From Streptomyces endocoffeicus (lineage in GTDB: Bacteria > Actinomycetota > Actinomycetes > Streptomycetales > Streptomycetaceae), in NCBI RefSeq assembly GCF_016741935.1, contig NZ_JAERRG010000003.1, positions 124,001 to 188,000 on the forward strand: 64,000 nucleotides of DNA, read 5' to 3'. The notes under the pieces were generated by a model. That model made no database searches. It was not told the origin of the DNA and was given only the letters and a program-made list of their open reading frames with translations. A program made the translations under genes and the position numbers. Numbering within the stretch: position 1 is the first letter of the stretch; every line of letters begins with the position of its first letter. Shown here piece after piece: positions 8,339 to 17,142 of the stretch.

Positions 8339-9556
8339 TTAGGCGTAGGGCGTGAAGTGCGCTGGGGTGTGGTTGATGGGCAGGTCGGGGCGCCAGGCGG
8401 TGAGGATTTGGGCGCTGCACACGAACAGGCCGTGAGGTAGTCGGTCCAGGGGGTACCAAGCCCAGTCACCGACGCTCTCGTCCGGCTGCGTGACCGGCTG
8501 GCCTTGCCAGGCGCTGACGATGGCACCGACGGTGACCCGCACGACGTCTCCGACGTGGTCGACGAGCGTGCCCAGGAGTGCGACGTCGTCGGGTCGGGCG
8601 ATCAGGCCGGTTTCCTCGGCGAGTTCACGGATCACGGTCGCCTCGAGGGATTCCCCGGCTTCTACGGTTCCTCCCGGTAGTTCGAGGGTGCCGCGGCGGT
8701 GGCGGCCGAGGAGTACGCCCTGGTCGCTGAGGAGGATGGCGCCGACGCCGATGGCAGCGTGCGGCACGGGCGGTCGGGTGGTGCGGGGTCGGCTGGAGAT
8801 GCGTGCGGGGCGGTTTGGGAGGCGACGGGCGCGGATGAGCTGCTGCACGACGGGGTTGTTCTCGTCGGAGGGGCGCAGGAGGTCGATGGCCTCGACTCGG
8901 AAGCCGTGGTCGGTGAGCAGGTCCTCCCACAACTGCGGTGCCAGGACCCACATCTGGGTGGGCAGCGGTGGATCGTCCCGGAGCACGATCATCTGCTCGC
9001 GTGGTGCGACGGTCGTGGACGGACCGCGGCCGTGCAGGTCGGTGTGGAGGAGCGAGAGGATCAATGGGGCGCCGGGGCGCAGGCCGTCGCGCAGCGCGGG
9101 CAGGGATCGGTGCGGGTCGGTGAAGGCGAGGCTGCCGATGGCGTACGCGGCGTCGAAGGGTTGGGCGGTGCGGAGGTAGTCCATCACGTCGCCATGTACG
9201 AAGTGGACGCCGGGAGTGCCTGCGTGCGTATCGATGGCGCGTTGGTGCTGGGTGAAGGACAGCTCGACCGCGGTGACCTGCGCATCGTGGGTTCGGGCCA
9301 GGTGTACGGCGTGGTGGCCGGGACCGGAGCCGATGTCCAGGACGCGTTGGTCGGTGACGTCACCGAGGATCTCCGTACCGGGGCCGGCTCCCTCCCACGG
9401 AGTCCACTCCAGTCGTTCGGGGACAGGCGGCATGTATCCGTGGTTCAGCTGACGTTGGCCGTAAACGGTCCAGGCTTCGGCGTTGAGGTCCTCAACGGAC
9501 ACGGGAACTCCCGGGAGCAGAGCGAGGAAAGTGGTGACTGCGCGCGGCTTCATCAT
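8339..9556 (-). CDS. Bifunctional class I SAM methyltransferase / NUDIX hydrolase
   Basis: A 405-residue fusion. The N-terminal half is a Rossmann methyltransferase with motif I VLDIGSGPGHHAVHLA, an acidic residue at TAVELS and post-I VHGDVMDYL. The C-terminal third is a NUDIX domain whose box reads GGTVEAGE, seven residues, then RELAEETGLI, with all Mg-binding Glu residues present. Such domains cleave nucleoside diphosphate-linked compounds. The ATG pair at 9554-9556 lies 12 nt after the upstream stop, suggesting coupling; an in-frame GTG at 9502 with GGGAG 5 nt upstream is a good alternative. It is the last gene of a three-gene leftward operon with a second fusion of the same kind and an ABC exporter. 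Substrate unknown. Confidence 0.85.
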   Translation of the reverse strand: MMKPRAVTTFLALLPGVPVSVEDLNAEAWTVYGQRQLNHGYMPPVPERLEWTPWEGAGPGTEILGDVTDQRVLDIGSGPGHHAVHLARTHDAQVTAVELSFTQHQRAIDTHAGTPGVHFVHGDVMDYLRTAQPFDAAYAIGSLAFTDPHRSLPALRDGLRPGAPLILSLLHTDLHGRGPSTTVAPREQMIVLRDDPPLPTQMWVLAPQLWEDLLTDHGFRVEAIDLLRPSDENNPVVQQLIRARRLPNRPARISSRPRTTRPPVPHAAIGVGAILLSDQGVLLGRHRRGTLELPGGTVEAGESLEATVIRELAEETGLIARPDDVALLGTLVDHVGDVVRVTVGAIVSAWQGQPVTQPDESVGDWAWYPLDRLPHGLFVCSAQILTAWRPDLPINHTPAHFTPYA

Positions 9557-9568
9557 CCGGTTTGGCCA

Positions 9569-11050
9569 TCAGGGGCCGGTGACGAGGTAGTTCGGGCCTT
9601 GGCCATGGCGGGTGCGTTCGATGGCGTCGAGACGGGCGAAGGGCAGCTCGCCCATGAGCTGTCGCCACTCGGCGAGATCGTGGATGGCCCACAGGTCGTG
9701 TTCGGCAGGGTCGAGCCGGATGCGGCGCAGTTGCTCGGAGCTGAGCCGGCCGCCGTCGAAGATGAAGCCGATCTTGCCCAGTGGCCAGCGGGTGCCTGGG
9801 CGGAGGTAGTGCGTCAGCAGCAGGCGTGGTCGGCCCTGGCCGAGTTCGAGTCCGGTCTCCTCGGCCGCCTCGCGGCGTGCGGTCTCCAAGGGGTCTTCGC
9901 CGGCGTCGGCGTTGCCTCCGGGGAACTGCCACTGCCGGTCGCCGTACACGGAGCGCAGCTGTACCGGGCGGTCGTGCTCGTCCCGGATGTACAGGCAGCC
10001 GTACACCGTGTGGTGGGGCACCGTCCGAACGTACTCGACGGGAGTCATGGGCATGGTGTGGCCGGGGCGTCCCGGACGGTGGTCGAACTCGAAGGCGAGG
10101 GCGCCGAGGGCTTCCTTGTCCGGCGGGTAGACGCGGCGGAGGCTGGCGAGTTGCTCCTCGCGTGTGGAGCCGGGATCGATGCGTGCCGGATCCTCCGCGT
10201 CGAGAAGCTCTTCGAATGAGGTGTACGGGGTGATCCGCTTCGCGACGATGTCGAGTTCCCGCCCGCTGTCCGGCTCATGGAAGACGATCGTGTCCCCGGT
10301 TTCGACGGCCGCTGTCCCCGGGGTCCCCACGCGTACTTCGATCGTTTTGCGTCCGGACTCCACCTGGGCGTAGTAGCGCTCCCGCAGGGTGAAGTGGTGC
10401 CGTCGCGAGGTGGGCGTGGCGTCTCGGGCGTCGGCGGGTGCGTGTTGCGTGTGGTTGGCCGATGGCTCAGGCGGTGGCGTGGCTTCGGCCCGGTGTGGGC
10501 CGCGCAGGACCACGAAGGCCAGTCCTTCGGCGTCGTGGCGTTCGGTGGTGGACCAGCCGGCCCGCAGGTGGGCGAGTTCGTCCTCGTCGAGCGCGATGCC
10601 GCGCCGTTCGGCCGGGGTGTCGGCGGCGAGGGGCGTGATGACCACGATGGCGGCGCCAGGCCGCAGGCGGCGGCCGAGGGCCCGCATGGTGCGGTCGCGG
10701 TGCCGCAGGAAGGGATATACGAACCGGAGGGTGATCACGTCGTAGCCGTCGGCGCGCAGAGGTGCCCATTCGTCGAGCTCGATGTCCAGGCGCAGCCATT
10801 GGGCGGCGTTTCCGTGCTGGGCGGTTGCCTCGGCGAGGGCGTTGTCGGACCAGTCGACGGCGTCGACGTGGTAGCCGAGCGAGGACAGGTGGGCCGCGAG
10901 TTCTCCGACCCCGCACCCGACGTCGAGGGCCTTGCCGTCGACAGGGGCGGGAAGGTGGGTGGCCAGCAGCGACCGCTCACGGTCGCTGAGCCGGCTGTAG
11001 CGGCGGCCATCGGCGTAGCCGGTGTTCCATTCGTCCTGTGTGGTGAACAT
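9569..11050 (-). CDS. Trifunctional methyltransferase-ASCH-NUDIX protein
   Basis: A 493-residue fusion. Residues about 1-190 are a class I methyltransferase (ALDVGCGVGELAAHLSSLGY, then DAVDWSDNAL). Residues about 205-310 match an ASCH/PUA-like fold (HHFTLRERYYAQVESGRKTIEVRV, VETGDTIVFH), a family often linked to RNA or modified nucleosides. Residues about 325-470 are a NUDIX domain with box GGNADAGE, seven residues, RREAAEETGLEL. The start at 11050 is preceded by AAGGA at 10 nt; the region upstream in frame is low-complexity and poor as protein. It lies between an ABC exporter (86-bp gap) and a methyltransferase-NUDIX fusion (12-bp gap). The combination suggests processing of a modified nucleotide or nucleoside-linked metabolite; this is inference. 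Confidence 0.85.
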   Translation of the reverse strand: MFTTQDEWNTGYADGRRYSRLSDRERSLLATHLPAPVDGKALDVGCGVGELAAHLSSLGYHVDAVDWSDNALAEATAQHGNAAQWLRLDIELDEWAPLRADGYDVITLRFVYPFLRHRDRTMRALGRRLRPGAAIVVITPLAADTPAERRGIALDEDELAHLRAGWSTTERHDAEGLAFVVLRGPHRAEATPPPEPSANHTQHAPADARDATPTSRRHHFTLRERYYAQVESGRKTIEVRVGTPGTAAVETGDTIVFHEPDSGRELDIVAKRITPYTSFEELLDAEDPARIDPGSTREEQLASLRRVYPPDKEALGALAFEFDHRPGRPGHTMPMTPVEYVRTVPHHTVYGCLYIRDEHDRPVQLRSVYGDRQWQFPGGNADAGEDPLETARREAAEETGLELGQGRPRLLLTHYLRPGTRWPLGKIGFIFDGGRLSSEQLRRIRLDPAEHDLWAIHDLAEWRQLMGELPFARLDAIERTRHGQGPNYLVTGP

Positions 11051-11136
11051 GAGGGGCACGTCCTTCCCAAGAGCGACGGGTTCACGGCAGTGGCGCGGAG
11101 GCGTGTGGCGGGACCGGGGTGGCCGGGGGCTGGTGG

Positions 11137-13098
11137 TCACGCGCGGGTCGCCTCGCCGTCCGTGCGCTGCTGAAGTACCCACAGGGACCTGAACAGCCCC
11201 GGCTCCCGGGTGAGTTGTGCGTACGTCCCTTCCTGCACAACCCGCCCCTGGTCGAGGACGACGATCCGGTCCGCCTCAGCGACGTTGGCGAGCCGGTGTG
11301 TGATCAGCAGGACCGCCCGGTCCTTGGCCAGCGCCCGCAGTCCGCTGAAGATGTGGTGCTCCGCGCGAGCGTCCAACGCGGCGGTGGGCTCATCCATCAC
11401 GAGCAGAGCCGCCTTCCGGTGGAACGTCCTCGTCAGCACCACACGCTGCCACTGCCCCCCGGACAGCTGCTGCCCTCCGTACCACTCCGACGTCAGAAGG
11501 GTGTCGAGTCCTGACCGCAGGCTGGGCAGCATGTCCAACGCACCGGACGCCCCGCAGGCCGCCAGGACGGCGGCGTCGCTGGTGTCGCCCTGCCCGAAGG
11601 TGATGTTGTCGCGGAGGGTCAGCGGCAGGTAGGTGTACCTCTGCGGCGCCAGGGCGGCATGTTTCCACGCCGCCCAGGGCTCCAGCTCCGCCGTGGTCGT
11701 GTGGTCCCACGCCACCTCGCCGGACGTGGGCAACAGCAGACCGCAGATCAGCCGGGACAGGGTGGATTTGCCCGACCCGTTCTCCCCGACCAGCGCCACG
11801 ATCTCCCCGCGCCGCACCCGCAGGGACACCCCGCTGAGGCTGTCTTTCGCGGCACCCTCGTACCGGTAGGTGATGTCACGGACCTCGAACCGCTCCGGTG
11901 CCCCGGTGAGGGTCTTGGTGCCTCGGGACGCCGTCATGGCCTGCCCGTGGGCGTTGTCGAGGAAGTTCTGCCAATCCTGCACGTACCAGCCGGTGCGTAC
12001 CAGCCGGGCCCCGCCGTTGATGATGCCGCGCACGGAGCCGGTCGCCGTCTGGAGGGCGAAGACCGCGCCGCCTCCGGCCGCGAGGTCCATGCGGCCGGAG
12101 GCCAGGAGCCAGAGCAGCGCGGCCCACACCGCGGCCGACGCCACGCCGCCGGCGACCGCGCCGGCCAGCCCCATCCACGCGCCGGTGTCCGCGGCTCTGC
12201 GCTCCGCGGCGTTGACCGAGGCGGCGAGCCGTCGGTACCGGCTGATGAGGAAGGGACCGGCCAGACAGGCTCGCATCTCCTCGCTGGACTCGATGTAGGC
12301 CATGTGCCAGCGGAGCTTGTGCAGCATCCGGCGCCGCCCGGAGGTCTCCAGTGCCGCCAGGTACACCACCCGGGCGGCCCGCACATACGCGGCGGCCTGC
12401 GGCAGACACGCCAGCAGGAGCAGCGGAAGAAGTGCCGGGTGCAGCACGGTGAGAACGGTCGCGCCGGCGGCGAGTGTGGCCGTGGCGGCCAGTACGTTCT
12501 GGGCCTCGTCGACAAGGTCGGGAGTGACCTGGGCGCCGCGGTCGGCGATGTCGTAGAAGTCGTTGTAGCCAGGCTTGTTGTTCGCCGCCAGCTCCGCGCC
12601 GAGGGCGGCCTCGATCATCGTCAGCTCTGCCGCCCGGGCCAGCACCGGCCGCAGCCGCGCGGTCAGCCACGTGACCGAGATCCCCAGCAGGGCGCGCAGA
12701 CCGGTCGCCACGGCGATGACCGTCAACTGCGGGGCCGCCTCCCACAGTCGCTCGGTGATGTCCCCCGACGAGATCAGCGCGGTGATCGTTCCCGTGACCG
12801 CGAGCAGTCCCACGGCGGCGAGCACACCCGTGCCGACCTGGCACGCCAGCAGGCCGAGCGTGGCACCACGATCCACCTGCCACGCCATCTTCAGGGACCG
12901 CAGGACCAGCGCGGGCAGCCGCCGTGCCATCGTGCTGGTCGTCATCTGTGCGCCGGCCTGGAGTCTGGACTTGTCGCGGTACAGGAACTCCTCGTCCCGT
13001 GCGCTGTGAGCATCGTCCGGCGGGCTGGTGTCCGATGTGCCGGGATTCGATTGTGCTTGTGCGCTGGCCGAATGTCCTTGTGCGCTGGCCGAAGTCAA
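11137..13098 (-). CDS. ABC transporter, fused permease and ATP-binding domains
   Basis: A 653-residue protein with an N-terminal membrane domain of about six segments and a C-terminal ATPase: Walker A GENGSGKSTLSRLICG, signature QLSGGQWQRVVLTRTFH, Walker B LLVMDEPTAALDA, and H-loop LLITHRL. This is exporter-type architecture, working as a dimer in the membrane. I favour TTG 13098 because AAAGGGGG lies 6 nt upstream; an ATG further in (MTTSTMARR) would skip the low-complexity start, which contains a duplicated ASAQ-type heptad encoded by a DNA direct repeat. It is first in an operon with two methyltransferase/NUDIX fusions and probably exports their product, or a toxic nucleotide, by inference. 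Confidence 0.85.
   Translation of the reverse strand: MTSASAQGHSASAQAQSNPGTSDTSPPDDAHSARDEEFLYRDKSRLQAGAQMTTSTMARRLPALVLRSLKMAWQVDRGATLGLLACQVGTGVLAAVGLLAVTGTITALISSGDITERLWEAAPQLTVIAVATGLRALLGISVTWLTARLRPVLARAAELTMIEAALGAELAANNKPGYNDFYDIADRGAQVTPDLVDEAQNVLAATATLAAGATVLTVLHPALLPLLLLACLPQAAAYVRAARVVYLAALETSGRRRMLHKLRWHMAYIESSEEMRACLAGPFLISRYRRLAASVNAAERRAADTGAWMGLAGAVAGGVASAAVWAALLWLLASGRMDLAAGGGAVFALQTATGSVRGIINGGARLVRTGWYVQDWQNFLDNAHGQAMTASRGTKTLTGAPERFEVRDITYRYEGAAKDSLSGVSLRVRRGEIVALVGENGSGKSTLSRLICGLLLPTSGEVAWDHTTTAELEPWAAWKHAALAPQRYTYLPLTLRDNITFGQGDTSDAAVLAACGASGALDMLPSLRSGLDTLLTSEWYGGQQLSGGQWQRVVLTRTFHRKAALLVMDEPTAALDARAEHHIFSGLRALAKDRAVLLITHRLANVAEADRIVVLDQGRVVQEGTYAQLTREPGLFRSLWVLQQRTDGEATRA
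13056..13093. repeat. 17-bp direct repeat inside the ABC transporter start region
   Basis: CTTGTGCGCTGGCCGAA occurs at 13056-13072 and 13077-13093, a 21-bp period that keeps frame. It encodes a repeated Ser-Ala-Ser-Ala-Gln heptad at the extreme N-terminus of the exporter. Confidence 0.8.
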
Positions 13099-13298
13099 CG
13101 TGGTCCCCCTTTGGCGGTCGCGCGGCTCGCTTGTGGGGGTCAACGACTCAGCCGGAATTTCGAACACATGTGTTTCGGTCGGGCTCGGAACCCCGCGATT
13201 GCGCGTATGCCGGAGGGTGCGGGGTGCACCGGCCCTTGCCGCGCAAGGGCCGGGCCCGGAAGGGCGGTGGCCAAAACGCCGACGGTGCCGTCGGCCCC

Positions 13299-13871
13299 TT
13301 ACCGACGTGAGCGGCTGGGCTGGGCCCCTCGGTCCGCGCCCTCGCCGAAGCCCGTGGCGGGTCGGGCGAGAGCGGCTACGGCGGCTGTGACGTTGTGCCT
13401 GTGGTCGGTGCTGGTTTCTCGACGGTTCTCCGGTTGCAGCGCCTTCAATGACCAGGCGGCGGTGTCCCAGCTGATCACCAGGGCGATCACCATGGCCATC
13501 AGTTCCGCCGACGGGATGTCGGCGCGGATCCGGCCCGCCTCCTGCGCGGCTTCGAGTGCGGCGACCCGCTTCCGGTATTGCTCGACCTCGGTATCGACGG
13601 GCTGGTCCCGTTCCAGTCCCGCCCATAGGTACAGGCGCCGAATATGTGGCCACTGCTCCAGTCGGTCGAATAGCTCGCCGGCGTAGGCGGGCAGGTCTCC
13701 GGCCTCGAAGGAGGCCGACTCCGCCAGCTTGATCATGCTGTCGGCGACGACCTTGTCGAACAGTTCCTCCTTGGTCCCGAAGTGCATGTAGATCGACCGC
13801 TTGTTGGCCGTGGCGGTCTCGGCGATGCGGTCGATCCGGGCGCCTGCCAAGCCGTATGCTTCGGCCGTCAC
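13299..13871 (-). pseudogene. TetR-family regulator lacking its N-terminus
   Basis: From about 13859 downward the minus strand encodes a good TetR protein: recognition helices GLAGARIDRIAETATANKRS and IYMHFGTKEELFDKVV, then a ligand domain with QWPHIRRLYLWAGLERDQP and RIRADIPSAELMAMVIALVISWD. Upstream of residue Tyr at ~13856 the similarity stops abruptly and the sequence becomes the antisense of an SDR gene. A normal TetR would have about 25-30 further residues (helix 1), a start codon and an RBS. A GTG at 13871 could start translation but has no RBS. The neighbour's N-terminus is lost at the same point, so I call a deletion scar. It lies 200 bp from the exporter's start, convergent with nothing. 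Confidence 0.7.
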
Positions 13872-14716
13872 CTCACCGAGCAACTGCTCGCACGGGGAGA
13901 CAGGGTCGCCGCCACCGCGCGGCGCCTGGAGAGCCTCGATGACCTGGCGGTCCGCTACGGCGAGCAGCTGTGGCGAGCCCGCCTGGATGTCACCGACACC
14001 AGCGCGCTGCGTGAGATCGTGGACCGCGCGTTCTCCGATCTCGGTCGGCTCGACGTCGTCGTGTCCAACGCCGGCTACGGGCTTTTCGGCGCGGCCGAAG
14101 AGCTCGCCGACGAGCAGATCGACCGGCAGATCGCGACCAACCTGACGGCGTCGATCCAGCTCGCCCGCGCCGCCGTCCCGCACCTGCGCCGCCAGGGCGG
14201 CGGACGCTACATCCAGATCGCCAGCATCGGCGGCCAGGTCGCCTTCCCCGCCATGAGCCTCTACCACGCCACCAAGTGGGGCATCGAAGGATTCTGGGAG
14301 TCGGCCGCCGCCGAACTCGCGCCGTTCGACTTCGCCGTGACGGTCGTCGAGCCCGGCGTTTCCCGCACCAACTTCGGCGCCGCCGGCTCGGTCCTGGGCG
14401 CCCCGCTGCCCGAATACGCCGACGGCCCCTCAGGGCAGCTGCGGGGCACGCTCTCCGGCGACCTGCCGCCGCTGCCCGCACCCGGTGACCCCGCGAAGAT
14501 CGCGGCGGCCATCATCGCCTCCGCCGACCGGGCCAAGCCGCCATTCCGGCTCACGCTGGGCTCCGATGCCTACGCGCTGGCAACCGCTGCCCCGCGCAAC
14601 CGCCTCGAAGCCCTCGAAGCCGGGCGCGCCCTCGCCCACTCCACCGACGCCGACGACTTCACCACGCCCGCCGCCCCGCCGACCTTGCCGCCCCCGCCGA
14701 CCTCGTCGGCAACTGA
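13860..14716 (+). pseudogene. SDR oxidoreductase, N-terminally deleted and frameshifted
   Basis: The coding similarity begins abruptly with FGRHLTEQLLARGDRVAATAR; the preceding strand of the NAD(P) motif (normally TGxSxG just before FGR) and the start codon are missing. The rest is a classical short-chain dehydrogenase: DVTDTSALREIVD, VVSNAGYGLFG, catalytic Ser in IASIGG, and YHATK for the Tyr-Lys pair. Near 14650-14670 the frame changes: the natural end (R-R-P-A-D-L-A-A-P-A-D-L-V-G-N then TGA at 14714) is out of frame with the body. It was probably divergent from the TetR gene, whose start is lost at the same scar, and coupled to the next SDR gene 12 bp downstream. Confidence 0.75.
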
Positions 14717-14728
14717 AGGGAACCCGCC

Positions 14729-15466
14729 ATGCTCGACTTCACCGGTAAGACCGTTCTCATCACCGGAGGATCCGGCGCCCTCGGCTCCACGCTGTCCGCC
14801 CGGTTCTCCGAGGCCGGGGCCAACACCGTCACCGCTGCCCGAACAGACTCCGATCAGTTCGCCGTCGAGCTCGACGGCCCCTCTCGGAGTACGGCTCGAC
14901 GTCACGAGCGAGTCCGACTGGACCGACGTGATCAACCAGACCGAAGCACGCTTCGGCCATCTGGACATCCTGATCAACAACGCCGCCTACCTGCGCGTGG
15001 GCAACGTGGAGAGCATCCCGCTCGACGAGTTCCAGCGCGTGTTCGACACGAACGTCACCGGCGCCCTGCTCGGCATCCGCGCCGCGGCCCCCGCCATGCG
15101 CAAGGCAGGAGGCGGCGCGATCGTCAACATCAACTCCGTCGCCGGGCTCGCGGCCGCCCCGGAACTCGTCGCCTACAGCAGCAGCAAGTGGGCACTGCGC
15201 GGCCTCATGCGCGTGGCCGCCAAGGGACTGGCCCGCGGCAACATCCGCGTCAACTCCGTCCACCCCGGCATCGTCGAAACACCCCTCGCCTACGGCCCCG
15301 ACGGCAACGCGATCGTGTCCGTCGACGACTTCGCCGTCCCCGCAACGCCGCCCCGACGAAATCGCCAACTTCATCCTCTTCACCGCCTTCGACCAAGCCC
15401 GCTTCGCCACTGGCGCCGAAATCATCGCCGACGGCGGCTTCATCGTCCGGCGGCCCCCTCACCTGA
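14729..15466 (+). pseudogene. Second SDR oxidoreductase with three single-base insertions
   Basis: ATG 14729 has AAGGG upstream and opens LDFTGKTVLITGGSGALGST, a normal SDR start with its nucleotide-binding motif. Removing one T near 14881 restores ELDGPLGVRLDVTSESDW; removing one C in the CCCC run near 15352 restores ATPPDEIANFILFTAF; removing one C near 15447 restores ADGGFIVGGPLT and the stop at 15464. The body has LINNAAYLRVGN, catalytic Ser in NINSVAG and YSSSKWALRG. Three +1 shifts add to a codon, so start and stop share a frame although the middle does not. Two of the three are in C runs, so assembly error is possible, but no other intact gene here shows such shifts. Confidence 0.72.
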
Positions 15467-15567
15467 CAGCGAGCGCCGCGTCCGCCGGAAGCGTCGGCGG
15501 CGAACGGCTCGAGGGGAGTGCTGGACGTCACGAACGGCGGGTCAGTGTCCGGCTATCGTGGCTCCGC

Positions 15568-16509
15568 ATGACCCACATCGAGATCGAGATCACCGCGGAA
15601 CTGGTCCGGGATCTGCTGCGCGACCAGCACCCCGACCTGGTCGATCGCCCCGTGCGGCTCGGTGCTCGGGGCTGGGACAACCAGCTGTGGCGGCTCGGCG
15701 ACGACCTCGCCGTCCGGCTGCCCTGGGCGACGCGGTCCGCGGACGCGCTGCTGCTCAAAGAGCACGCCTGGCTTCCCGCCCTCGCCCCGCGTCTTCCCCT
15801 GCCGGTCCCCGTCCCGCAGCGTCTCGGCGAGCCCTCCGAGCGGTTCCCGCGGCCCTGGATCGTCACCACCTGGGTGCCGGGAACGCCCGCCGACCGCGCC
15901 CCCGCCACGCGCGCCGCGGAGGCGGCCGACACCCTGGCCACGTTTCTGACCGCTCTTCACCGACCGGCCCCGGACGGGGCGCCGGCCGGTCGCGACCGTG
16001 GAGGGCCGCTGACCGACCAGGCCGAGGGGTTCGCCCAGGCCTTGGCCTCGGCCACCGAGTCGGGACTGATCCCCGACCCGGACGCCGTCCGCGCCGTCTG
16101 GGAGGACGCCGTCGCCGCGCCCGACTGGACGGGGCCGGCACTGTGGCTGCACGGCGATCTGCATCCGGCCAACGTCCTCACCGCGGACGGCACCTTCTGC
16201 GGCGTGATCGACTTCGGCGATCTCTTCGCGAGCGATCCGGCCTGCGACCTCGCCGCCGCTTGGATACTGCTGCCGGACGGCGCCGTCGACCGCTTCTACG
16301 ACGCTTATCAACCGACCCCGGACACAGCGACCCGACGCCGCGCCCGCGGCTGGGCGGTGCTGAAAGCCCTCGGCTGCATCCTCATCGGAGAGGCGGGCGT
16401 CCACGGCCGTCCGGGCGGCAAGCGCACCTGGGGCCCACCCGCCCGCGCCGCGCTGCGACGCCTCACCACGACGATCGACCACCCCGGTTCCCCAGCACCA
16501 AAGCGGTGA
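15568..16509 (+). CDS. Aminoglycoside phosphotransferase (APH) family protein
   Basis: A 313-residue kinase-like protein. It has LGARGWDNQLWRLGDDLAVRLPW (nucleotide-loop region and Lys/Arg strand), LLKEHAWLPALAPRL, WVPGTPAD, and the Brenner-type catalytic loop LWLHGDLHPANVL with H-G-D-x-x-x-x-N, followed by GVIDFGDLFASDPACDLA, the metal-binding D-F-G equivalent. This is the APH/CotH-like family that phosphorylates antibiotics or small hydroxylated compounds; most actinobacterial members have unknown substrates and need not give resistance. The ATG at 15568 has only a weak upstream purine stretch. It lies just after the decayed SDR gene and converges on the CGNR gene. Confidence 0.85.
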   Translation: MTHIEIEITAELVRDLLRDQHPDLVDRPVRLGARGWDNQLWRLGDDLAVRLPWATRSADALLLKEHAWLPALAPRLPLPVPVPQRLGEPSERFPRPWIVTTWVPGTPADRAPATRAAEAADTLATFLTALHRPAPDGAPAGRDRGGPLTDQAEGFAQALASATESGLIPDPDAVRAVWEDAVAAPDWTGPALWLHGDLHPANVLTADGTFCGVIDFGDLFASDPACDLAAAWILLPDGAVDRFYDAYQPTPDTATRRRARGWAVLKALGCILIGEAGVHGRPGGKRTWGPPARAALRRLTTTIDHPGSPAPKR

Positions 16510-16563
16510 CCTGAGCCACAGCCGCTCATCCAACCCAGCCCTCACGGCATGAGTGGTCTGCCC

Positions 16564-17136
16564 TCAGACACCGGCTTCGACCGTGGCTTGCTTCTTCCGC
16601 CTCCGGTAGCTGGCGGCCTTGTGCTTGTTCCCGCACTCGGCCATCCCGCACCATCGTCGGGCGCCGGAGTGGGACAGATCGACGAAGAGGCGTGTGCAGT
16701 CCGGGTTGGCGCACTCCCTCATCCGCGCGAAATGGGCCGAGCTCAGCAGTTCCACCGCGTCGCGGGCGACCGCACCGAGTACCTCGTCCACACTGCCCGT
16801 CCGGGTCAGACGACCCGACACCTCGAGCTGATGCTTCGGCAGCGGCAGCCGGGCCGCTTCGTTCACTTCCGCGAGGACGTCACCGACGTCGGCATCCGGG
16901 TGGTCGCCCGGAGGCCAGGAAGTGGCGAGGGTGTAGACCGCCTCACGCAGACGGCGCAGCCGCTCGAAGGCGCGGGCGTCCACTGGGCCCGGAGCATCCA
17001 GGAGCTCCGCCTGGCGAACCCAGCGCCGCATGTCATCCGGGGAGTTCAGCAGTTCCGTGCGAAGACTCCGACGCCACAGCTTGGTGCCCGCCAGATCGAG
17101 ACACAGCCGGCCACTCACAAAGACGAACTCATCCAC
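16564..17136 (-). CDS. CGNR zinc-finger regulator (ABATE domain)
   Basis: A 190-residue protein with an N-terminal ABATE/DUF1470 domain (FVSGRLCLDLAGT, then an alpha-helical middle) and a C-terminal CGNR zinc finger: C at RECANPDCTRLFVDLS, then RRWCGMAECGNKHKAASYRRRK. Four Cys are placed to bind one zinc, and the basic tail suits DNA binding. Proteins of this type are probable stress- or sugar-responsive transcription factors. GTG 17136 lacks a clear Shine-Dalgarno sequence, but a promoter is placed so that transcription could begin at the GTG itself, implying leaderless translation. An 11-bp inverted repeat overlaps this promoter and suggests autoregulation. Confidence 0.85.
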   Translation of the reverse strand: MDEFVFVSGRLCLDLAGTKLWRRSLRTELLNSPDDMRRWVRQAELLDAPGPVDARAFERLRRLREAVYTLATSWPPGDHPDADVGDVLAEVNEAARLPLPKHQLEVSGRLTRTGSVDEVLGAVARDAVELLSSAHFARMRECANPDCTRLFVDLSHSGARRWCGMAECGNKHKAASYRRRKKQATVEAGV

Positions 17137-17142
17137 GCGTCC

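Noticed and set aside
11137..13653. N-terminal extension of the ABC exporter to 13653
   Set aside because: The added ~185 residues are Arg/Gly/Pro-rich, overlap the TetR remnant, and a strong RBS precedes TTG 13098.
13782..16514. Single 910-codon plus-strand frame across the two SDR genes and the phosphotransferase gene
   Set aside because: Only parts of it match protein families and it leaves the correct frame near 14660 and 15350; the final third is out of frame with the phosphotransferase. It is a chance open frame through decayed genes.
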